Source: Costus lasius
Taxonomy: Eukaryota > Streptophyta > Magnoliopsida > Zingiberales > Costaceae
Direction of reading: 5' to 3'
Length of the DNA: 64,000 nt
Assembly (NCBI GenBank): GCA_027563935.2
Contig: CM050454.1
Span: forward strand, 48,264,596-48,328,595
Positions within the stretch are counted from its first letter, which is position 1; the number at the start of each line of letters is the position of its first letter. The notes below the pieces were generated by a model. It was not told the origin of the DNA. It saw only the letters and a list, made by a program, of their open reading frames with translations, and did not search any database. This document shows, piece by piece, positions 46,948 through 59,392 of the stretch. Both the position numbers and the translations under genes were made by a program.

Positions 46948-48754
46948 ATTGGTATCAGAGGGCTGGTTGAAGCATGTTTTTTTATGATTGCTTAACGCTT
47001 GAGCCATTTTTGTGATCCTTGTATGCGCCATATTGCTAGATCTAGGCTACATGCGAACCTTTACTTGTTGTGTATTGTAGTTGACGCATGTAGTAAGGTA
47101 GCGCTTCTATATGTTCTTGTTGATGTTTTCTTAAAAACTCAAACGACTTGCGCGCACACCATTAGATCTAAGTGCCGCCTGCATTAAACCCTTAGACGGG
47201 TTATTAGGGTTGAAATCATCCCCTGTGTTAGATCCAAACAGTCTGATCAGACCATCTGACAGCCTGAATGGGTCGACCAGTTAGCACTTTGGCGCAAGCC
47301 TATGGTGGCTATAGGTCGACTGCAGACAGGTGTGTAGCGATGTCTGATTGAGACACCCAATGAACGCACCTGAGTTAGGCCCGGGGTCACGCCCGCTTGC
47401 CAGACCTCAGTGTGGTCGTTCAGCCCTGGCGCATGCATGGTTGACCTTATGGTCAACACAAGTCAGTTAGGACTTGGTGCATGCAAGGGCAGTGGATTTG
47501 ACTAGGTTGGTTGAGTGGATCCCTAGTAATGGACCGTTGTAAGGTTGTAGGGGAAATAAGGAAAAAATTAAAATTGATCCCAAGGGGTTTTTCGAAAATT
47601 TTAATTTTTATGATGGATCACATGATGCTGATTGGATGCATATGTTTGTCTATTTAGTCTTATGTGGGCTGCTCATATTAATTGTGTGCTGTGCTGGGGC
47701 CTGCGTGCCTGTATTAAATTGTAAATTAATTATTGTGATCTGCGCATCACTGTGTTTTAATTTATAAATGTTAGTGACCTGCGTGTCACTCTTGTCTAGA
47801 TAGTTAAATTTGTAATTTAATTAGACAAGAGCACAAAGCACACTTGGCAGAGGCGCATGCAGCAGTGGCTGGACCAGGTGGGAGGTCCAGGGTTCGACTC
47901 TGGGACCAGGCGCAAATTCCTGGTGGGCGCACCTGTGCTGCAGATGGCGCTTGGGCCCAGGTTTGGGCCAGATGAGCAGCAAAAGACCCATGAAGAGCAA
48001 ATGAAGACTTAAGTTAGGTTAAGGTCTTCTAGGGCTATGGGCTTTTACCACATAAGATACATGCTTTCTTTTATTGCTTAAATATTGGAATTGCATGATC
48101 AAATTATCTTCTGCTATCACCATAGGAATTGCATGATAGGCAAGAAGATAAAAGACCGTTAAAATCCAACGCTAAAATATCAAGCTCGTAAGCCTTCTGA
48201 CGCGAAACCTCACTGTTCTGATTATCGTTGGAGCCGTGTTGTACCCACTCAGTGGGCACGTCCATCTATCTTCAGAGGGTGTGGGATTACACCTGTGTGT
48301 TACAGAGTAGGGATTTATCCCTTCTCGTTGCTCAGCATAGCACATGGTGGTCCAGGGAGTAGGTCGGGTCAGCTTGACCGTGTTGGCTACATATGTGGCG
48401 CATATGGTAGCACATGGAGGCAGCCATCTGTGGGATCAGAGACTGTGTTGTACCAACTCAGTTGGCACAGTCTGCTGGATTGCCCAGATGAAGGGGAATC
48501 GCACGGGTTGGCGATTGGCTGGGACGCCTACCAGAAACTAGTGCTTGTACTCTCTGTGCATCTTATCTCGCCTGAGCGGGACGCGGAGACCAAGTATGAA
48601 ATCTGGATCCCATCTCACTAAAAGAGTTCTACTCTTTCGGGCTGTTTTGCTGGATTTTTCACGCCTGATAAAATAGTGAGAAAAAGAATCTTTCTTAAGT
48701 CCTGATTGATTCTTATACATTGATACTGACCTTGCTGTTCTTGCATTGTTGTAG
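46808..48754 (+). other. Candidate leader intron of element F
   Basis: Donor GTATGA at 46808, acceptor ending TTGTAG at 48754; length 1947 bp. Exon 1 (three codons) joins in frame to seven codons before the gag ATG at 48776. It contains the primer site TGGTATCAGAGG (46950-46961), the palindrome GTCTGATCAGAC (47241-47252), the UUCGA-loop hairpin (47887-47903) and twin hairpins (48229-48264 and 48441-48472). Confidence 0.58.
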
Positions 48755-51700
48755 ATACCTGCAGCAACGAACACCATGAACTTCAATGTGCGATCCCTAC
48801 TGGAAAGGGAGAAGTTTGCTGGGCCGAACTTCTCTGACTGGTTTGGACACCTTAAGATCGTTCTTAAGGCAGAGAGGAAACTGTATGTCCTCGAGACGGC
48901 GATATCGCCGCAGCCCGCTCCGAACGCCGCAAGGGCGGTTCGGGAAGCCTATGAAAAGCACGTCAATGATAGCATTGATGTCGCTTGCCTGATGCTAGCG
49001 TCTATGACGCCACCGCTGCAGCGTCAGCATGAGGATATGTCAGCTATACAGATTATAGCAAACCTCAAGATGCTGTATGCTGCACAGGCGAGGACTGAAC
49101 GCTATAATTTGACTAAGCTCTTCTTTCAGAGCAAACTGGCTGAAGGGAGCCCAGTGGGAGCTCACGTGCTCAAGATGATTGGGCACAAGGAGGCTCTGGA
49201 GAAACTGGGGCACACCATCAACCAGGAGCTTGCTGTGGACATTATTCTGCAGTCTCTCCCGCCATCATTCGACGCGTTCATTATTAACTTTAATATGAAC
49301 AAAATCGATTGTACGCCGGCAGAGCTGTTGAATATGCTCTTGACTACTGAGGAAACTCTGAAGGGTAAGCCTTCAACCTCTGTCTTGATGGTTCCTTCTA
49401 GGAACAAGAAGAAGGGGAAGAAGGGCAAGGCCCCGGTCAAGAATTACAGCAAGGCTCTGAAGCAGAAGGTGAAGCGGTCCAAGGAATACAGGTGTTTCCA
49501 CTGTGGCCAGCTGGGTCACTGGAAAAAGGACTGTAAAGCGCTCCAAGGAGACAAGAGGGGAAGCTTTGCTTCTGGCTCAGGTATATTCGTGACTGAGGTC
49601 ATGTTTTCATCTTCTTCTATATCATGGGTGTTGGACACTGCATGTGGAGTTCACATTTGTTCAAATGTGCAGGAACTCAAGAGAAGAAGGCAGGTGGGAC
49701 AGCATGAGGTGGACCTACGCGTTGGAAACGGGGCACGGGTTGCTGCTGTTGCTGTAGGAGACTACTTCATTTCTTTACCATCTGGAATTGTATTGGAACT
49801 AAACAGTTGTTACTTTGTTCCCAGTATAACTAAAATATTATCTCCATTCCTGCTCTTGTCAGGAAGGGATTTTCCTTTGAATGCAATATTTCAAAGTGTA
49901 TTTTGTCTTTAGATAATATTGTTTATGCAACTGGTTCAATTAACAATGGGTTATACATGTTGGACATGGAATGTTCGATACAGCAAATTGATATTAAGAA
50001 AGCCAAGTATGCTGATGACAGCACCTTGCTATGGCATAGTCGTTTAGGCCATATTAACGAGAAACGCATTAAGCGGTTGCATGATAATGGACTGCTGGGA
50101 TCATTCTCCTGTGAGGAGATTGATACATGCAAGGCTTGTTTAATGGGTAAAATGACGAAGTCACCTTTTCCTCACAAAGGTCAAAGGGCTTCAGGTTTAC
50201 TTGACCTTATACACAGTGATGTGTGTGGGCCATTCAGTAAACATGCCAGAGGTGGCTATCAGTACTTCATTACCTTTACTGATGATTTCAGTAGGTATGG
50301 CTATGTCTATCTGATGAGACATAAGAGTGAATCTTTTGACAAGTTCAAAGAGTTCAAGAATGAAGTACAAAATCAGCTAGGCCGTAATATCAAAACACTT
50401 CGCTCAGATCGAGGTGGTGAATACCTAAGTCATGCGTTTACTGACTATCTAAAGGAGTGTGGGATTATCTCACAGCTCACTCCACCAGGAACACCGCAAT
50501 GGAATGGTGTGTCCGAGAGGAGAAATAGAACGTTACTTGATATGGTTCGTTCTATGATGAGTCAGGCTTCTTTACCCAACTCCTTTTGGGGTTTTGCACT
50601 GGAAACAGCTGCAAAGGTACTAAACCGAGTGCCATCCAAGGCAGTTTCTAAGACGCCATATGAGTTATGGTATGGGAAACAGCCGAGCTTGACATTTATC
50701 AGGATCTGGGGCTGCGAGGCTTATGTCAAAAAGCTCGCCTCTGGGAAACTAGAGAGCAGATCTGACAAATGTATCTTTGTCGGTTACCCTAAGGAAACTA
50801 AGGGTTATTATTTCTACGATCCCAAAGAGAACAAGGTTTTTGTTGCTCGGACGGCCATATTTCTTGAGAAGGAGTTTCTTCTGCAAGAGGCCAGTGGGAG
50901 AGAAATAAAGCTGGATGAGAATCCAGAGGTAGGACAAAGTGACCAAGCAGAATTGGATGAGCCTGAGCCGGTAGAACAGGTTATTGAACAACCTGAGGCT
51001 CAGATATCACGGGAACCGCGAAGATCGGGTAGGATCCGTCGACAGCCTGAGCGCTATGACGGAGTCTACATCATTGATAATGATGAACCCCTTACTTATG
51101 CGGAAGCGGTCAGTGGACCGGAGTCAGCGAGATGGCTTGAAGCTATGCGCGCCGAGATGGACTCCATGTCAGATAACCAAGTTTGGGATTTGGTTGATCC
51201 GCCTCCGGGAGTTATCCCTATAGGCTGTAAATGGATCTTCAAGAAGAAGATTGACATGGATGGTAACGTAGTTACCTATAAAGGCAGGCTAGTTGCGAAA
51301 GGTTTCAAACAAATCTACGGGATAGATTATGATGAAACTTTCTCACCTGTTGCCATGTTTAAGTCTATTCGGATTCTTTTCGCGATAGCTGCATATTATG
51401 ATTATGAGATCTGGCAGATGGATGTGAAAACAGCTTTCCTTAATGGAAATCTGGATGAGGATGTGTATATGACACAACCTGAGGGTTTCACTAATCCAGC
51501 GGATCGTCATAAGATATGCAAGTTAAAGAAGTCCATTTATGGACTTAAGCAAGCATCTAGAAGCTGGAATATTCGTTTTGATGAATCAATCAGTGAATTT
51601 GGTTTCATCAAGAACGAGGATGACCCGTGTGTTTATAAGAGGTTTAGTGGGAGCGTGATTACTTTCCTAGTCCTCTACGTCGATGACATCTTGATCATTG

Positions 51701-52659
51701 GAAATGACATTCCTGAAATGCATGCTGTGAAGGCATGGCTGAGGAAATGTTTCCAGATGAAAGATTTAGGAGAAGCAGCCTATGTATTAGGTGTGAAGAT
51801 CTACAGGGATAGATCTAAGAGGCTTCTCGGGCTGTGCCAGAGTACTTACATCGATAAGGTCCTGGAGAGATTTCATTTAGAGAATTCTAAACGAGGATAT
51901 CTTCCAGTCAGACATGGTCTGAATCTTTCGAAGAGTCAGTGTCCACAAACACAGACTGAGAAAGATGAAATGGACAATACGCCTTATGCTTCGGCTATTG
52001 GATCCATTATGTATGCGATGTTGTGTACTCGCCCAGACGTCGCTTACGGGTTAAGCGTGACCAGTCGTTTCCAAAGTAATCCAGGTATGGCGCACTGGAT
52101 TGCAGTCAAGAACATTTTAAAATATCTGCGGAGGACCAAAGATATGTTCTTGATTTATGGTGGTCAGGAAGAACTCAGTATAGAGGGATATACTGACGCT
52201 TCGTTCCAGTCGGACCAGGATGATTTCCGATCGCAATCAGGCTATGTTTTTAGCTTGAATGGAGGTGCAGTGGTGTGGAAGAGTTTCAAACAGTCAACTG
52301 TTGCTGATTCCACAACAGAAGCCGAGTATGTTGCAGCCTCGGAAGCATCCAAGGAGGCAGTATGGATTCGTAAGTTCGTGAGAGAACTTGGTGTTGTTCC
52401 TTCGAGTGCAGATCCTTTGGTTATCTTCTGTGATAACACTGGAGCAATCGCACAAGCAAAGGAACCACGGTCGCACCAGAAGTCCAAGCACATACAGAGA
52501 CGGTTTCATTTGATCAGGGAGATCATAGATCGTGGCGAGATCAAAATCTGCAAGGTACATACAGATGACAATCTGGCAGACCCGCTTACTAAGCCTCTGG
52601 CGCAGCAGAAGCATGAGAAGCACTGTAATAATATGGGTTTGAGATTTCTCAACCATTAG
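48755..52659 (+). CDS. gag-pol: Element F gag-pol, one frameshift
   Basis: The conventional start is the ATG at 48776. From it, codons 1-300 hold Gag, the CCHC knuckle at 240-253 and the protease motif DTACG at 287. Compared with C, one base is missing in the A-run near 49831-49835, which moves the rest of the frame; the second open frame is marked from 49903 to 52659. Numbered from 49903, it holds the integrase catalytic residues D106, D169 and E205, RT with YVDD at 592-595, and RNase H with D765, E806 and D844. All other parts appear intact. The order protease-integrase-RT-RNase H defines Ty1/copia. A programmed frameshift is unlikely because C and D read through this point in one frame. 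Confidence 0.93.
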
Positions 52660-52679
52660 ATTAAGTGCAAGTGGGAGAT

Positions 52680-54343
52680 TGTTGGGGTATGCCCTTAAGG
52701 CTAATGTTTGAGGCCTATGGGAATGTATCTGTATCATGTAATAAACTCTTATGTTTATAAAGGCATGGTTGTTATTCAGTTAGTTACATTGTCTGCTGCA
52801 ATATATGTTCTTCTGAATAATGTCTCAAAGCTGTTCAGCTAGGCTGACATGCAGTTAAGTCCTTAGTCGAGATATCTTGGTGAACATGAGACAGCCTTGA
52901 TATGATTGAGACTAATATGTGTTCTAATCTTATAGGATGCTTCGAGCATGGAATAAGATGTAGACTCATGGGTACATGGGATGTACTGGACAGACCCTAC
53001 TAGGATGTTCAATTGTTTGTCGCAATGTGAATATTCCTTGAGTATGACAAGTGGCACATTTCCTCTGACTTGAGATCACTTGTGTTTTCTAAATGATGAT
53101 TGTCATTGTTTTGAGGTAGTTCAATATCATTTGAAACATAATGATTATAGACTATCTTGGATGGTGAGCTTGAGTCAGGTTAGGGCACTAGTGATAGACA
53201 TAGGATTGCCGTCTCCTTGTTTAAGGAGTGTGATGTTCTAAAGGGGCCCCCTGGATGAGATGATTGAGAAAAGAGTATGGCCATACCCAGGTGACAGTGT
53301 TCATCTGTTCTAATCATGCTCATCATATTGGAGTTACAAGCTTGACATGCTTGTCCAATAAGAACGTCCAGTGGTAAAGGAAATATGCATGCCTTGTGAT
53401 TTGATTCACACTTGTGCTGTTTTTGGGTGTAGTCTTGGAAGACTCTTTCCTTTATATCGGGAGACAGTGATGTGTTGCTAGATACCCCTCACTGATCGTG
53501 ATAATGTGAGTTATCGTTACCGACATTTAAAGGAAACCCTCAGGGTCGCACAATTTGATGATATGGCTTACTTAAGTCAGATCGTATGGACTGTATTGTT
53601 CGGATTCAGTTTAAAGGGATTTAATCTCTGATTGTAAGTGAGATCTGGTCTGATCATGTTTGATTGATTAGGGCTTGAGATCGGTAAGCTTCGATCGAGA
53701 GAATGAATGCTAGATCGGTCAGATCAGAAGCATTAAGAGATCAACGGTCAGATCAAGAACCTTGTGGTTTAATTATGATTTGGACTGGTTGCTTGGCTTG
53801 ATTAGTTCTTAAACCGAACCAATGTGAACCGGCTCATGAAATGAGCGCATGGTTCAAGGCTTGGCGAGTTGTTCACTTGGCGTGAACATTGGAGCGAACG
53901 TGGTGGCTATTTTTAGTAACCATGATCTCCACTTGGAGATAACGCTCACGTTCGAATAGTGCTTACTACTCTCGCCTCTCAAGCGACCTCTTCTCTTGAC
54001 GCTTTCGTGTGTGGCGACGTCTTGAAGGTTGAGGAGGATTCGGCCAAGAAGTTCATCATCCCTTTCCATTCGATCAAGGACACTTTGTAGCCTTGCTAGC
54101 ACAAGGAGCAACAAAGAGTTTGCCATCATCCTCTTGTGTGCGAGACTTTGGAGAAGTGGCATTTGCGATTTTTCTTCCAAGGCGCCATCTAGAAATGGCT
54201 ATGGTATGAATCGTTTTATTCATGCTGATTTTATAAGCTAATCATAATGCATGCAAAGATCATTGAAACCCTTTTTCCGCTGCATCTATATCTCCATATG
54301 CGCCTGTAGGGTTTTACCTCCCCTTATTCTAGGGGATCTTTCA
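52680..54343 (+). repeat. Element F 3' LTR (1664 bp)
   Basis: Follows the polypurine stretch GTGGGAGAT (52671-52679). It is almost identical to 45284-46947 and is followed by the TSD atgtg and D leader. Confidence 0.95.
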
Positions 54344-54966
54344 ATGTGCCCTACTACCTTACAACGGTCCATTAATAGGGATCCACTCATCAGATCTAGT
54401 CAGACCCACTGCCCTTGCATGCACCAAGTCCTAACTGACTTGAGTCGACCCAGTGGTCAACAATGCATGCAATTGGGCTGAATGACCCTCATGAGTTCAG
54501 GCAAGCGGGTGTGACCCCGAGCCCAACTCATGCGCGTTCACTGGTTGTCTCAACCAGACATCGCTACACGCCTGTATGCAGTCGACCTATAGCCACCTCA
54601 TGCTTGCGCACAGGTGCCATCTGGTCGACCCATCTAGGCTGTCAGATGGTCTAATCAGACTTGTTGGGTCTGGACTGGATGATGACTTCAACCCTAATAA
54701 CCCGTCCAAGGTTTTACAGTAGGCGCTTATAGATCTAAGTGAGGCGCGCAAGTTAACAAGTTTTGAACAAAAACTACAACATGCGCCTACATAAGCATAC
54801 TAAATACATGCGCCACAAGTAAAATACATTCATCTAGTATTTTCGCTTGATGAGAAAACTATCATGAACATTCGCATGTAATTAACCTTAGATCTATGCA
54901 TCAACATAAACATGGATCACAAAGCAATCATATGATTCATACATCAACCAATCCTCTGATACCAAT
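54344..54966 (-). other. Element D leader, distal part with primer site
   Basis: This carries the D leader between F and the D 5' LTR. The primer site reads TGGTATCAGAGG on the minus strand at 54964-54953. The leader palindrome is degenerate here (GTCTAATCAGAC at 54649-54660). No gene. Confidence 0.85.
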
Positions 54967-56637
54967 TGAAAGTCCCCAAGGGGGGGTGAAACCCTATGCA
55001 TGCAGATATAAATCTATGCAAGGCGGAATCTAGGGTTTCCTAGGATCGCTAATATGACATATGATCAACTTGTATAGAATGCAAAAAATTCTTACCAATG
55101 CCATTTCTTGGATGGCGACTTGGAAGCAGAGAGTGATGCCGCTCTCCTCCAAAGTAGACGCACACAAATGAGATCGCTTCCTCCTTGGCGTTCCTTGTGC
55201 TAGCAAAGATCTCCAAGAGTCGTGATCGAATGGAAGGGGATGAGATCAATTCCTGCTTGGCGTATCACTTTTCTCCTCCTTGGCGTGAGCCTTCTTCACC
55301 ACACGAGAGAGCAAGTGGCGACGAGAGAAGAGGAGAGGCGAGAATAGAGGCAAATCCCTCAAACGTGAGGCGTGGTCTCAACTTGAGATCATGGCTTCTA
55401 AAAATAGCAAGCCACCTCTTCATGCGACCATGGGTTTACCCCAATCGCATTTTCTCTTCCCTTTGAACCATGCGCTCACATAATGAGCCGGTTCATTTTG
55501 GTTTGGTTCAAAGACCAAATAAACCCAAGCATCTGGTCCAGATCACAGTAAACCCTAAAGGTTCAAGATCCAACCGTTCATCTCTTGATGCTCCTGATCT
55601 CACCGATCTAGCATCAATTCTCTCGATCGAAGCTTACCGATCTCAAGCCTAATCAATCAAACATGATCAGACCAGATCTCACTTACAATCAGAGATTAAA
55701 TCCCTTTAAACTGAACCAAAACAATTCAGTCCACACGATCTGACTTAAGTAAGCCATATCATCAAATTGTGCGACCCTAAGGGTTTCCTTTAAATGTCGG
55801 TAATGATAACTTACGTTATCACGATCAGTGAGGGGTATCTAGCAACACATCACTGTCTCCCGATATAAAGGAAAGAGTCTTCCAAGACTACACCCAAACC
55901 ACAGCACAAGTGTGAATCCATTTCACTAGGCATACAAGTTTCCTTTGCCACTGGATGTTCTTATTGGACAAGCGTGTCAAGCCTGTAGCTCCAATATGAT
56001 GAGCATGATTAGATCAGATGAACATAGTCATCTGGGTATGGCCATACACTTTCTCAATCATCTCATCCAGGGGGCCCCTTTAGAACATCACACTCCAAAC
56101 TAGGAGATGGCAATCCTATGTCTATCACCAGCGCCCCAACATGACTCATGCTCACCATCCAAGATAGTCTATAACCATTATGTTTCAAATGATATCGAAC
56201 TACCTCAAAACAATGCCAATCATCATTTAGAAACACAAGTGATCTCAAGTCAGAGGAAGTATGCCACTTGTTCGCATACAAGGATTATTCACATTGTGAC
56301 AAGCAATTGAACATCCTAGTAGGGTCTGTCCAGTACATCCAATGTACCCATGAGTCTACATCTTATTCCATGCTCGAAGCATCCTATAAGATTAGAACAC
56401 ATATTAGTCTCAATCATATCAAGGTTGTCTCATGTTCACCAAGATATCTCGACTAAGGACTATACTGCATGTCAACCTAGCTGAACATCATTGAGACATT
56501 ATTCAGAAGTATACATATTGCAGCAGATAATGTAACAACCTGAATAACAACCATTGCCATTATAAACATGAAGTTTATACATGATACTGGTATAATCCCA
56601 AGGCCTCAAACATTAGCCTTAAGGGCATACCCCAACA
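54967..56637 (-). repeat. Element D 5' LTR (1671 bp)
   Basis: Uninterrupted partner of 12397-13552 plus 19646-20167. On the minus strand the coding exon ATGGCATTG spans 55104-55096, followed by GTAAGA. The LTR ends at 56637 and the TSD gtcct follows. Confidence 0.94.
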
Positions 56638-57871
56638 GTCCTAAGGTGGTAAAATATGGTAGTCAAATTCTTTCAAACACCTAGGTCCAAAAATCGTCCA
56701 AGTAGTATAAAATTAAGATTTTGGTCTTGTAAAATTCTACACTAAGAGCCTAAGCTTTGATACCAAGATGATGGGGTGGCCGAACATGCAAGCATTCAAA
56801 CAACGCGATTTTGAAATTGTTTTGGTATTTAGCTTATAGTAGTGAAAGTCGAATTATTCTAATGCCTTTGGAAACTAGTTTGTTTTTGTGTTTTAATAGG
56901 GAAACCGAAATTAACAAGGAAAATAACTCTAGCATGCAACCCTAGGCAAGGAAGGAAATTAAATAACAAGCTAATCCTAGCATGCGGTTCTGAACAAGAA
57001 GTAGAACAAAGAAAAACCTAAACATGCTGTTCAAAGGCTAGAAAGAAACTTAACTAGGGAGGAACTCACCTTGCGCCCCTTGAGAATAGAAGGGACGTCC
57101 ATCCTGTTCTTCACCGGTCCAATGGTTGAATCACATGAAGTAAGGCCCTAGGAGCTTACATCCACAACATTGCAGCACCCCACACATGCGTGGGGGAGTT
57201 TAGAAAGAATATTAAGAGGCCAAAATACAAGCAAACCAAGGGGGGAGACTAGCTCTCCAAGTTCCCTTGCTAACAGCCTATGGGACTAACTAACTAGAGG
57301 GGGAAGGAGGGCTTCGGTTGGGCTGTTCCATGCTCCATGTGTGACCAGCAAAACCATGCCGTGAGTGTAGGGAATGCTCAGCTACAAAGAAGACCACACA
57401 AGGAAGGAGGGAGAAGACTTAGCTAGCAAGAGGATGCTCATGATGGAAGTTGGCCTCTGCAAGCTTAGGTCCTTGCATCTTGGACAAGTTGTGGATTGCT
57501 CCTTCTCAAGACTACTGAACTCTTGATGTGAAGAGCCTAAGGGAGCTTCCACTCTTAGCTGGAGAAGAAGTGGCAGGTTGGCGAAGCTCTCGGCAGCAAG
57601 GTGGAAGAAGAGAGGGAGCTCTCGGCTGGGTTTGGGAGAAAGGAGAGTTGAGGTGACACACACCACTAGAAACTAGAAGCTCTTTGGTGGGCGAGAGCAG
57701 CAAGCAATTCCAGAAATAGAGGGGCAGCAACCTGCGCATGGAAGGGTGGAGTGATGGCTGCTCCATGCATTAATGGGCTGGCACAACTTCCTTCTTGGGG
57801 CTGTAGAAAAGCTGATAGGTGGCTGACTTTGTCCCCATTACTCCCAAAGGGAAAGTGGCGGTTGGGGAGTG
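56638..57871 (-). mobile_element. Element H: leader, primer site and truncated 5' LTR
   Basis: The minus strand shows an LTR end GGCCACCCCATCA (56781-56769), then a primer site TGGTATCAAAGC (56765-56754), and a leader that continues at 12391 after removing D. The LTR is cut at 57871 by element G. Its sequence TTGGACCGGTGAAGAAC, CTCAAGGG and a splice-donor-like AAG/GTGAGT near 57070 parallel the E LTR, so H and E belong to related lineages. The rest of the LTR lies beyond G and I, outside the window. Short frames near 57382-57766 have no support. Confidence 0.75.
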
Positions 57872-59392
57872 TGTTGGGGTATGCCCTTAAGGCTAATGTT
57901 TGAGGCCTTGGGTTGTTATCAGTATCATGTATAAACTCTATGTTTATAAAGGCAATGGTTGTTATTCAGGTTGTTGCATTATCTGCTGCTATATGTATAC
58001 TTCTGAATAATATCTCAATGGTGTTCAGCTTGGCTGACATGCAGTATTGTCCTTAGTCGAAATATCTTGGTGAACATGAGACAACCTTGATATGATTGAG
58101 ACTAATATGTGTTCTAATCTTATAGGATGCTTCGAACATGGAATAAGATGTAGACTCATAGGTACATTGGATGTACTGGACTGACCCTACTTAGGATATT
58201 CAATTGTTTGTCACAATGTGAATAATCCTTATATGCAAACAAGTGGCATATTTCCTCTGACTTGAGATCACTTGTGTTTCTAAATGATGATTGGCATTGT
58301 CTTGAGGTAGTTCAATATCATTTGAAATATAATGGTTATAGATTATCTTGGATAATGGGCATGAGTCATGTTAGGGCATTAGTGATAGATATAGGATTGC
58401 CTCTCCTTGTTGGAGTGTGATGTTCTAAAGGGGCCCCCTGTATGAGATGGTTGAGAAAGTGTATGGCCATACCCAGATGACTATGTTCATCTGATCTAAC
58501 CACTCTCATCATGTTGGAGTTACAGGCTTGACACGCTTGTCCAACGAGAACATCCAGTGGCAAAGGAAACACATATGTCAAGTGAATTGGATTCACACTT
58601 GTGCTATGGTTTGGGTGTAGTCTTGGAAGACTCTTTCCTTTATATCGGGAGATAGTGATGTGTTGCTAGATACCCCTCTCTGTTCGTGATAATGTAAGTT
58701 ATCATTACCGACATTTAAAGGAAACCCTTAGGGTCGCACAATTTGATGATATGGCTTACTTATGTCAGATCGTGTGGACTGAATTGTTTTGGTTCAGTTG
58801 AAAGGAGTTTAAACTCTGATTGTAAGTGAGATCTGGTCTGATCATGTTTGATTGATTAGGGCTTGAGATCGGTAAGCTTCGATCGAGAGAATTGATGCTA
58901 GATCGATGAGATCAAGAGCATCAAGAGATGTGTGGTTAGATCTTGAGCCTTTCGGTTTAATAAGGTCTAGACCAAGGCTTGGTTTGATTTGGTCTTTGAA
59001 CCAAATTCTATAGAACCGGTTCATTATATGAACGCATGGTTCAAAGGGAGAAGAAGAGGCGATCGGTTCACTTGGAGTGAACGCATCATGCGTTGAGGGC
59101 TTGCTATTTTTGGAAGTTGAATTTTTTTCCAAAATAGAAGCACGCCTCCACGTTCGAGGGTAACGCTTCTCTCGTCGCCCATCTTCTACTCTCGAGACTC
59201 CTCTCATTTTGAGGAAGAGAGACTTCCGCCAAGAGAGCATCTCATTCTCCTCACACGGCTAGGACACCTTGGAGAGCTTTGCTAGCACAAGGAACGCCAA
59301 GAAGGAAGCCATCACCATCTTGTGTGCGTTCACTTTGGAGGAGAGCCACATCGCCCTCTTATTTCCAAGTCGCCATCCAAACAATGGCTATG

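Larger units (their letters stand above)
45284..54343 (+). mobile_element. Element F: young Ty1/copia retrotransposon
   Basis: Two 1664-bp LTRs (45284-46947 and 52680-54343) with one difference noticed (near 46013 versus 53409). TSD atgtg is perfect at 45279-45283 and 54344-54348. It lies in the leader of D, a member of the same family, in the opposite orientation. Its pol is nearly intact. Confidence 0.95.
12397..56637 (-). mobile_element. Element D: Ty1/copia retrotransposon hosting E, C, B and F
   Basis: D runs on the minus strand with 5' LTR 54967-56637 and 3' LTR 12397-20167 (split by E). The TSD gtcct is perfect at 12392-12396 and 56638-56642. Removing the nested insertions leaves an element of about 9 kb, the size of F. 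By eye about 23 substitutions separate the two LTRs (about 1.4 percent), making D the oldest of the elements with both LTRs visible. Its pol is split by C at 22037/42022, and its leader by F at 45283/54344. RT Tork-like features match the other copia copies; that lineage name is tentative. Confidence 0.92.

Noticed and set aside
57382..57766. Serine-rich minus-strand frames between D and G
   Set aside because: They lie in the truncated H LTR, overlap each other in two frames, and show no domain.
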